DNA from: Piscicola geometra
Taxonomy: Eukaryota > Annelida > Clitellata > Hirudinida > Piscicolidae
Length of the DNA: 64,000 nt
Assembly: GCA_943735955.1 (NCBI GenBank)
Contig: OX030956.1
Location: 12,789,894 to 12,853,893, forward strand
Direction of reading: 5' to 3'
Positions 21,090 through 31,000 of this stretch are shown one piece after another. Numbering within the stretch: the first letter of the stretch is position 1; every line of letters begins with the position of its first letter. The notes below the pieces were generated by a model. The model searched no databases. It had not been told where the DNA came from and worked only from the letters and a program-made list of their open reading frames with translations. The translations under genes were made by a program, and so were the position numbers.

Positions 21090-22275
21090 AATCATCATCA
21101 TCACCATCATCATCACCATCATCATCACCATCATCATCATCATCACCGTCATCATAATCATCATCATCATCACCACCACCATCATCATCATCATCATAAT
21201 CATCATAATCATCATCGCGATGACGAATTACCTCTCAATACTTCAAGGTCTAGTCCTGGATGCTTGGATGCTAACTTCGAAGATGAAGAAGTAATGATGA
21301 TGATGCTGATGATGATGCTGATGCTGATGATGATGATTGTTAAAAAGATGGTTATGATGTCGATGACAATTATGATGATGATGATGATGAAGGTAGGTGG
21401 CGACAGAGAAAGACTGGTGGCGGGGGGAGGGAGGATGGGCAGCTGGAGGAGGAAGAAGAAGAAGCTGACGAAAGGTCATCATCTTGGTTAGAAAATTATT
21501 TAAGTAATCAAAAAAGAAATTACTAATCTATTCATTCATTAAATTAACTAGGTTTAAAGTTATCAATCTATAAAAAAAGTAATTACGCATTGATTTATTT
21601 ATTTCATTAATTGAGCTCTCAATATTTCTATCTAAGATGTAATTACGCATTCATTAATTTTTCAATTAATTTAATTTGTATTAGTTTCTCAATATTATGC
21701 GTTAATGGATATTAAAGTAAAAGCATTCTTGAATTCCTCGGTAATTTGATAGCGGGGATGACGTCGAATAAATGTCATTTTTACTTCAATCTGTCTCTTC
21801 ACATTTTTAAAATTATAAAAGCTATTCTAAAGCTATTCAAAAAGTTATTTTGAACTTTTTTGCTTTACTGTGTTTTTTTATTAGTCTTTGGGGTTTTGAT
21901 GGTGGGAGTAATGATGGTGATCATTGATCAGTTTGTGCGAAAGTAGAACTTTTATACTTATATATTTTTTTCATTTAAAATTCTTTCATTCGAGATTCTT
22001 CTATTGATTTACTCATCCAATGATAAAATTACTAATTGACCAATGAATTCACTGATTCTTTCATTCATTCACCACTGAATTCACTGATTCTTTGATTCAC
22101 CAGTGAATGCACTAATTTATCCATAAGTAAATAAATAAATTGATTGAATACTTAATTAATTATGTAACGACAGAGATAGAAGAGATTGTGACGTCAGTGA
22201 GGCATGTTCAAAAGTACATGGAGGACCAAGAAGAGAGGAAGAAGCTGGAAGAGGTGCTGATGATGATGATGGTGG

Positions 22276-22306
<31 letters not shown>

Positions 22307-25300
22307 GGTGATGATGATGATGATGGTGGTGGTGATGATGATGATGGTGGTGGTGGTGATGATGATGGTGGTGGTGATGATGATGGTGATACTTTTGATG
22401 GTAATGCTTTTTATGATGATGCTGATGATGATTGTCATGAGGATAATATTGGTAATGTAAAAAATTACTTTTGATTATTCATTTTATTGAGGATTATAAA
22501 TTTCAAAAAATAAAGAATAATGAATGCTAGTATAATGTTAATAGTATTAATATGGGCAGGAGTTAAAAAATATTAATATCAATAATCAAAGTCAAATATT
22601 GTTTAATTTTTAAAAGGTGTCTGAGCTGGTGACAGATGGAAAGTTCCATCAGTTGCTGAAAGTGTACAACAAGGTAATGTAAAGTGTATTTAAAATCTCA
22701 AAATTAACATATACTTTTCAAGTTAACACCCTTCCAATTGCTCCCAGGTGGTTGATATGCGACTGAGTGACATTCAAGTACCTTCGCCAGAGGATGGTGT
22801 GGTGGGGGTTGGACAGGAGGTGATGGCTGAGTTGAAGACGTGTGAGAAGGCGGAGGCAGTGGAATTGATGGATCTGCTCAGAAGCCCACTTATTAAAGTA
22901 CGTTTTGTTAAAATAGATTCGTTTACCTTATGACCTATTAACTGATTAATTAGCCTGTGAACTGATTAATTAGCCTATGAACTAATTAATTAGCTTATTA
23001 ACTAAAGGATCAACCTATTAACTAATTGATCCACCTATTAACTAATTGATCAACCTATTAACTAATTGATCAACCTTTTAACATCTCATCTACCCAGAAC
23101 CTCTTGTCAGCACACGACAAAGTGATCGAGGCTGAATACAACATGCAACACAACAAGGTGCTTTCGTCAGGTTTGTTTAAGGGTGGAAAATATCGAAAAG
23201 AGCCTTTTCTAATAATAATGAATGTGATAGACAATTATCAATAATATAATTCTTATGAATATAACAGTCAATTGAAGATAAACAATTTTCATGTAATGGT
23301 GGTGGCTTTTATCCTATCCATCAACCTTCCCTTCTATCACAACCATTCCATTTGACTACCACCATCAAAGAATTGGAAGATCTAGAGTACAGAGATAAAA
23401 AGAAAGAAATGTACGGAGAGGAAGTGGAAGTGAAGGTGGTGAGGATGATGAAGGGAACAGAACCTCTGGTAAGGGAGGGAAGATGGGGAGGGGAATTCAA
23501 CCCGGACTTTAAAAACTCACAAATCCACTCCCACAAACACATAACCACCCACCCACTTACCAATCAATCACAGGGTGCTACGGTCCTTAACGACGGAACG
23601 GCTTTGCGGATTGGTCGCTTAGTGGTGGGAGGCGTGGCGTGGGGCAGTGGCTTGTTGGAAGAAGGTGACGAGTTGCTGGACATTAATGGCCATGACGTCA
23701 GAGGCCTGCATGTGAATTCTGTCGCTGAGTTGATGGTGTGTGAGGGTGGTCGGGGCGATCATCAGTCGTTCAGCCACAAAAGCATCGCACTGCTGCTTCA
23801 ACCACACCACCTATCTATACAAATCTTCCGAATAACCTACCTACACATCCACCCATCCACTCATCCGTCTACCCTTTCTTACCCACCCACACTCCTACCC
23901 ATTCATCCGCACTTCTACCCATCCATTCATCCACCCACCCAACCAGACACCCACTTATCGCTCCATCTTCTTCTCACAGGCAAACCTAACTGGCAAGATA
24001 ACATTTCTGGTGCATCCGAGACAAAAAGACTCCAGCAAACATCGACCTCAGAAACACGAGGAAGTGGTAAGAAAAACATTTAAAACATGCAATTTAATAT
24101 TTATTCCAAGACACATAGAATTTAAAAAATTTTAAAGGCACATTATTTATAATGTACTCATATTTATTCATAACTCTCATTTTCGCAATGTCATTACAAC
24201 CACTACTATTACCGCTAACATCACACCTAAAACACCCACTACTATTACCGCTAACATCACACCTAAAACACCCACTACTATTACCGCTAACATCACACCC
24301 AAAACATCCACTACTATTACCGCTAACATCACACCTAAAACACCCACTACTATTACCGCTAACATCACACCTAAAACACCCACTACTATGAACACACCCA
24401 CTACTATTAACACACCCACTACTATGAACACACCCACTACTATGAACACACCGACTACTATGAACACACCGACTACTATGAACACACCCACTACTATGAA
24501 CACACCCACTACTATGAACACACCCACTCCTTCCCCTAAAACAGCGCTATTACAGAGCTCTCTACAGCTACGACCCACTCTTCGACCACTACCACCCATG
24601 CAAAGACCTGGGACTCTCGTTCGCCAGGGGAGAAATTCTCAAAGTCATCGACACCACCGATTACAAGTGGTGGCAGGTGATGATAATGATGAGGGTGGTG
24701 GTGATGATGATGGTGGTGGTGATGATGATGGTGGTGGTGATGATGATGATGGTGAGGGTGGTGATGTGGTAATGATGATAATGGTGGTGATGATAGTGGT
24801 GATGATGATGGTGATGAGAATAAACACGATATAAAAAAATTATTCAAATTAAATAACAACGATTATAATAATGATAACTAGTGTAGAGAACTTAATTATT
24901 TTTGAATATTCGACACAGCTCTAGTCATAATCATCATCATCATCACCATCATCATCACCATCATCATCATTATCATCATCATCATCATCATCATCATCAC
25001 CATCATCATCATCAAAATCAAAATCATCACTAGGCCTACAGGGTGGGTGAGGAGGATCAACTTGCTGGTCTCATTCCAAGCCCCATCATCGAACAAACGC
25101 ACGTGACTTCATTCATATTCATTATTCAAAATTCCATCTTATTCATATTCATCAGTCAAAATTCCATCTCATCAGTCAACATTCCATCTCATTCATATTC
25201 ATCAGTCAACATTTCATCTCATTCATATTCATTACTTTCTATTTGAAGATAAAATATTTTCAAGATGAACATATGTTGTTGATAATGGTGATGACGATGA

Positions 25301-27139
25301 TGATGATGAGAACGATGATGATGATGATGAGAACGATGATGATGATGATGGCAATGATGATGATGATCCATCAGTAAGGAAGAGTTGAACGAGTTGATGA
25401 TGCGTAGTGAGGGATGGCAGGATGGAGGTTCTTGCTTGAAGAAGAAGAGGAAGTTTGAAGGTGGGTTTGATGGATGAGGATAATGATGTTTTGAGGGTTA
25501 AAACTAAAAGTTATTTTTTAAAAATTTTAATATCTATTTAAACGAATTTTTAAAATAAGATTTCATATCTTTCACCAAACCTTTCTAGATCTTCCAGTCA
25601 AGAAGGAATATCTTACTTATGAAGAGGTTGTCTGCGCTTGCTCCAAGTTTTTTGAATGAGAATTAAAAAAAATAAATGGCTATGAGAATGCTCATAACCC
25701 TAATGCTAATGAATAAAAAATAAAAATTAAATAAATTTAACTTAGTTAATAAAAATTTATCTGCTTTTTATTGTTATGAAATGTCTAAAAAGATATTAAC
25801 CTTAAAATGTTAAAATCAAACAACTATTTAAATAAAAAAATAAACTTCTAAAAAAACTTTTCTAATCCCCCCCTCTCCCCATCTAGATGATACTGCATCC
25901 TCCAAGCCAGCAGAGACGACCCGTGGTGTTGGTGGGACCGGAGGGACTGGGGGGCGAGAGCGTCATCCGGAGAATTGTGGCCAAACAACCCAACTTATTC
26001 GAAATCCCATTGAAGTGTCAGTAGTTTTAATTGCTGGTTTCGTGATATTTATGCTTAAATTATTATATTTATTCATATTATTTTAAATTATTTATTCATA
26101 TTATTTTTAATTATTTATTCATTCTCTTTTATTTTATTTATTCATATTCTTTTAATTTTTTTGTTTTCTTCGCCATTACATCGAAGAACGCCATGACAAC
26201 ACAGACACCACAAAGCCTCTGAAGAACGGAGAAATCGGAAATGATTCCGCGTATTCACACGTCAGCAAAAGCGAATTTGAAACTAAACTCAATGCTGGTG
26301 AATTGATAGAAGAAGTATCGAAAGGAAAACAAAAGTATGGAATATCTTATGAGTCAGTGTGGAGTGTGGTCGCTAGAGGTCGCACTTGTCTGTTAGTTCT
26401 ACAACCACAGGTTGAAGGGGGTGGAGTTGGGTGTGTTTGGATAGTGGTGATTTTATTAGTTTAACATGAGAATGTATTAGACTAATTTTTTAAAGTTTTT
26501 TTTCAATCCAGAAGAGCCTTGTACAATATAGAAAAGAGTGATGCGTGATTGTTAAAAATATATTTATAATGAAAAAAACAAACAATACAAATAATTTCAC
26601 TTTGCAGTCATTGAAAGCTTTCAAAAACTCTCTGAAAAACTACCCATCATTTTTCCAAAACCCATCTTTTCGTGACTCGTCCTCTCCAAACTCCACCATC
26701 ACCACTCATCCTTCTACCAAAGAACCTTCAAACAACCATTCTGGAGGCCATGTCTTTCACCACCTCATGCCCTACTTTCTCTTCATTTCTCCGCCTAACA
26801 TCAAGGACCTCAAGCAACTTTTCACCGATCAGAAGCTGAAAATCAGCGTGAGTAGCTAGAAAAATAGATTACGTTTTTAACATACCTAATAACTTTTATG
26901 ATTAATCTTTTTTTTTAATGAGTTAATTAAATTGAAATTTTATTTATTTTCAGGAAGAAGCGCTACAAAAGACGATTGAGGAGGGTCGGGAAGTGGACCA
27001 AGATTACGGACACTTGTTTGATGCGGTGGTTGTGCCCAAGTCAATGGAAGATTTGTACAAGGAGGTGGTGCAGGTGGTGAAGATGGTCGTGGAAAAGGAG
27101 GTCTGGGTGCCCAAGAAATGGATTGAACAAACAGAATAA
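19514..27139 (+). CDS. PALS1: PALS1/Stardust (MPP5) membrane-associated guanylate kinase
   Basis: Scaffold of the apical Crumbs polarity complex. Exons by eye: 19514-20076, 20290-20338, 20575-20681, 21248-21290, 22176-22253, 22617-22673, 22748-22897, 23098-23170, 23371-23468, 23574-23735, 23980-24066, 24545-24676, 25034-25102, 25379-25460, 25589-25626, 25887-26016, 26187-26410, 26608-26847, 26954-27139, giving about 855 residues. HRERAIDCPKNF matches the PAR6-binding ECR1 (vertebrate HREMAVDCPG). ARKQREEKEREEGEV is ECR2-like. Two L27 domains follow (EIVTSVRHVQKYM; LLRSPLIKNLLSAHDKV; PATJ and LIN7 partners in the family). Then come PDZ with SGLLEEGDELLDING, SH3 with LYSYDPLFDHYHPCKDLGLS, and GUK with loop VGPEGLGGES and HLFDAVVVP. 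Phases agree except across 26016/26187, where canonical sites give a stop or a shift. Acceptor 21248 could also be 21254. GUK has an extra Ser/Thr-rich insert of about 40 residues (26640-26760). The first in-frame ATG is at 19514. Confidence 0.93.
20995..21216. repeat. (ATC)n array in PALS1 intron
   Basis: ATC/ACC triplet array ending about 32 bases before the small exon 21248-21290. It is complementary to the GAT arrays that follow that exon. Confidence 0.92.
21292..21390. repeat. (GAT)n array in PALS1 intron
   Basis: Starts at the donor of exon 21248-21290, with gatgatgctgatgatg units. Confidence 0.9.
22254..22440. repeat. GATGATGGTGGTG array in PALS1 intron
   Basis: Mixed gat/ggt triplets beginning at the donor of the L27 exon 22176-22253. 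That donor (gtgctg) is weak. Confidence 0.9.
22925..23090. repeat. 20-bp tandem repeat in PALS1 intron
   Basis: About eight degenerate copies of cctattaactaattgatcaa fill most of the intron between the exons ending at 22897 and starting at 23098. Confidence 0.88.
24201..24538. repeat. 36-bp then 18-bp minisatellite before the SH3 exon
   Basis: Five copies of a 36-bp unit (cactactattaccgctaac core, 24201-24385) pass into about eight copies of an 18-bp unit, cactactatgaacacacc. The array stops a few bases before the acceptor of exon 24545-24676. Both units share the cactacta start and 36 is twice 18, which suggests one was derived from the other. Confidence 0.92.
24677..24830. repeat. GATGGTGGTG array at a PALS1 donor
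   Basis: Begins at the donor of the SH3 exon. Its complement lies at 24925-25030 at the other end of the same intron. Confidence 0.9.
24925..25030. repeat. (ATC)n array at a PALS1 acceptor
   Basis: CAT/CAC triplets running to within a few bases of the acceptor of exon 25034-25102. Confidence 0.9.
25108..25240. repeat. cattcatattcatcagtcaa tandem repeat
   Basis: Several copies of a unit of roughly 30 bp with core attcatattcatcagtcaa, just after the donor at 25103. Confidence 0.8.
25268..25372. repeat. (GATGAT)n array in PALS1 intron
   Basis: GAT triplets with gagaac interruptions, ending just before the exon at 25379. Confidence 0.9.
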
Positions 27140-28077
27140 GAAGGCTTGAAAAGTTATGTAGTTGAATATAAAGAATACAAGAGATTGGAAAAATATTGTA
27201 GAAAAATAATTTGAGATAGTTTTAGAAAGGCATTGAGTTCTTTTTCATACGTTGGTTTTTAAATTGGTTGATACTTTCTTGCAAATTGGTGATTTCAAAT
27301 TCGATTAGTGTCAATCAATTTTTAAAATTTTTGTTGTTTCCAAGGATGTTTTACTACTTCCTGGTGTGATTAATTTTTATTTCATTTCAATTCATTCACT
27401 TTGATATCATGAAGATTTAATTTTTTCTTCATTTTGTATACTCAATTCATACTGAGCTGATTTATACATAATCAATATTTTAAAGATTCGATGCATTTTG
27501 AATTCAGCATTAAGTTTCTTTTGAGGCTTTCACTGAATGGTGTCAGTTTTTCTAGATTTAATGCACAGATTATTTCATACAATTGAGTGTCTAAGACGTG
27601 GTTTACTCTTATTCTCGATGTAGATTTTAATAGCCTATTTACAAATATTCATAAATCAAAAACTCTCAAAATAAAACATTTTATTTTTAACACTTTAAAT
27701 GGTATTACTTATTTTACTTCAACTTTTTTCTTTTGTGAAAAACTAAATGTAACTTTATGTAGTTAGTCATTTTTATTCAGTTTTTTTTGATATAGTCAAT
27801 TAAACGCTAAAGCTTCTTTAAATACAATTTTTATCAATGTATCTTTTAAAATTCTATCGATTACAAAAAACAGCTTGCTTCATGACATTTTATTGAATTT
27901 TGAAGTTTCCTGTTTCGGAGACAAATTTCGATAATATATAATGATCTATATATAGATCAAAAAATGAAATATTGAATAATATAAATGAAGTTTTCACAAA
28001 CATTGAATGAAATAAAAGTTCAAAGAAGTTTGAAGTGATGCAGGGTAGTTTGGTATTCCAACATTCAAGCGGCCATC
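27140..28077. other. Convergent intergenic region between PALS1 and heparanase
   Basis: This stretch carries the 3' ends of two convergent genes. A possible + strand polyadenylation signal aataaa is at 27670-27675. A possible minus-strand signal (tttatt on +) is at 27889-27894, about 184 bases past the heparanase stop. No other gene is seen. Confidence 0.5.
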
Positions 28078-31000
28078 TTAGGGCTTGAAATCCGAGCAGA
28101 GCTGGTTACTCGTTTCTGTGAACACGTAGAAGGCAAACGTCTCAGGGCTGATGCTGATTGAAGTCACCTTCACACGGCTTTTGCGGAATTCTGGCACATC
28201 ATCATTGACAAGTTGAAGTTTTACCCCGTTCAGCAACACTTCTCTTGAAGGAGAAAATAAAATACCATGTTAATAGATAGATTATTTCAATGTGTAAAAA
28301 ACAAAATTAATTATAAAAGAATGCTTTTTACCAAAATCTACAATCTGGTTTCACGAATTCAAAAGCATATATCCCATTTTTGAAGATCAAATTCATAAGT
28401 ATTCTAGACTCGCAAACACGAACACACCTTGAGGTCAGTTTTCCAGTTTCAGGAGTAAAGACGTAGGCATCAATCTTACCCGAGAGACTGGAGCTGCTGA
28501 AGCCGAGCTCATAGGTCTCCGTCTTGTTCACGTTCAGGGCAAACACAACCACACGTTCTTTTTTGTAATGCTTGCTGAGGGCGGGGGAAGTTGTGAAAAA
28601 TATAATAAATCAAATATTATTTTTGAAATGTAACTATATTAAAAAATATTTTTATTAAAACTAACACCAAAAATAAAAACAACACTCTTCAAGAGCACAA
28701 CGATGAGAATATCTTTGACTCCCAAAATATACATCCGAATCTTCCCTTCACCTACCTAGGTTTGACGCACTGTGCATAAACTCTGATGCCTTGATCGTCG
28801 CCAGGAAGCGTCCATGTGACGTTGAAAACACCCCTGCCCACCAGATTGTGGTGCGTCCACATCATCCAGAAATCCTTTAATCAGTATATAATTTATATTA
28901 TATTATAAAATTTATTATTCAATAATTATTTATTAATCATTATAGTTATATTGATTATTAAATGATCTTTTTTATTCTTTATAAGCCATTATGATAAGCT
29001 TGCAAAGCTGGGCCCTAATGAAAACATTAATGTATTAACAACCGGAAAAGGTTCGAAGGTCTTGAGGCTGATAAGGGCGTAATGGCCATTAAAAATGGTC
29101 TGTCTAATGACCGTCTTGACCCCTTTTGCAGCGCTGAATCCTAGTTTTTCCAGATTACTATGTTGTTATTGTAGTTGGCTGTGTGTTGCTTGCTTGTGTT
29201 TTGTTATAAGATGTCGGTTAAATTTGACAAAATTGTAAAAGCTAAAGTAAAAAAGTTGTTAAACAAAAAAACATATTTATTTATTTGAAATAAATAATGT
29301 AAAAACTTTAAAATTATTCTATAAGTTATCAAGTAGTCCTACAGAAAGCCTGAGACAAAGCGATCAGCTACATCCTTTGTTCCACTCCTATAACCTGTGC
29401 TCGTTTCTCCCAGCCACCAAGGCTTGTCACTGTTCTTCATGCCATCCAAAGCCCCTCTGTTCGAAGGTAGGAAAGGTGGCGTGTTTGGGAAGTGCTTTGC
29501 CATACAATTAAATATAAAAAAATTTAATTTTGAAAGAACTTTTATTTGTGTCAAATTGAAGGATCTCATCTTTTGTAACTCAAAGAAGGTGAATTAAAAT
29601 AGCTATAGACCTGAAATTTATTTTGTTTCTTAAAAATTAATCATAAAAGAATGTCCGAGTTAGACTTGTACGTTTTAAAAAAAGTTTTTATGAGAAAAAT
29701 ATATGCTCAAAATAAATTGCTCGCAAAATTAATAATACTTTCAGTACTACTTCTACTACTTGTGCTGCCACTTTTAATGCAACAAACCTGACTCTATCAA
29801 AGAACTTGTCCAATATGATGAAATTCGAAGTGTCAGTGTAGTTTTCCAGCTTAGCTACACTCCCGTCAAAGTAGTACCTCAAAATGTATGTAAAACATAA
29901 AATTTTGATTTTTTTTTAGTTAATTATTTGAAAAGTCTACAGAGCCTATTTTAAAGGCGTTTAATTAGCTTAAAGGTTGTCGCAACTGACGGGTGAAGAG
30001 TGTAGGCATCAAGATACTGCCCGGAAATGTTGGCAACTCTGAAAAAATTATGAGAAATTAAGCATAAATGAATGTAATAAATGTTTTTTCTAATTTTTTA
30101 AACCATCTTTAGCGCCTCTGATGCGCATAAAATAAAATAAAAACTCTCAGAAGTTATACAACTTCAATGCACTTTCACATCTCTTGCATTCCACTATAGA
30201 TTCATTTTTATTAAAATCACTCGCTTTTGGATGTAGTGTACTCCATTCCAGCCTACATCTGGTCCCACCAGAAGACTGCTCTTAAAGTTGGGGTACTGTT
30301 TGACTAGGTCGTAAAAAACCTTCGTGTCATTTGCCACATGCTCCGTTGTCAAATTGCTTGGCGAAATGTGGTTTGGCTCTGTAGTGTGTAGGCCATGTTA
30401 CAATTTTTAGTTTCAGGTCTTACTATCTGAGCCGAGATTCACTGAATTTTGGAAATATATGCATTTTTTAACAAATTCAATATTTTTTTCCAGTTTGAGT
30501 TTTATTTTTTATTTAGCTAGACCAGTGTTTCCCAACCTTTTTCAGTGTTGGCCTCCCTAAAAAAGTCCTAATGGTAACTTGGCCTCCCCAAATCCCGTCG
30601 TCAATAATTGAAAAAAAAAACAATTTGTTATAACAATTTTTATTCAGAAAGATTTAATTAAAATTAGCATTGTTCATAATAATAAGGCTTATGTAAGGTT
30701 TTTTAATTTATAAAATTTTATTAATAATAATAATTGTCGTTTTTGTATGCAATAAAGAAATAAAAATAATTATTATAGTAATGTTATTAAAAAGAAAGCA
30801 AAGAGTAGCATGGAGTAATTATTATGAGTGATAAGCTAAGTTAAAATAATGAGTTTTCAGTTTGGCTTTGAAAGTCGAAAATTGGTTGATGTTGCGAAGT
30901 GCAGGTGGAAGGGCATTCCGAGTTGTTGGAGCTGCGTGACGGAATGCTCTTTTTGAGATGTTGTTTGTAGTAGATTCTTGGGTGAGGAGAAGAGATGAAG

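Noticed and set aside
23736..23979. Coding extension of the PDZ exon through a long open frame (23352-24083)
   Set aside because: The frame is open by chance through two introns. PALS1 alignment and matching GT-AG sites define separate exons at 23371-23468, 23574-23735 and 23980-24066.
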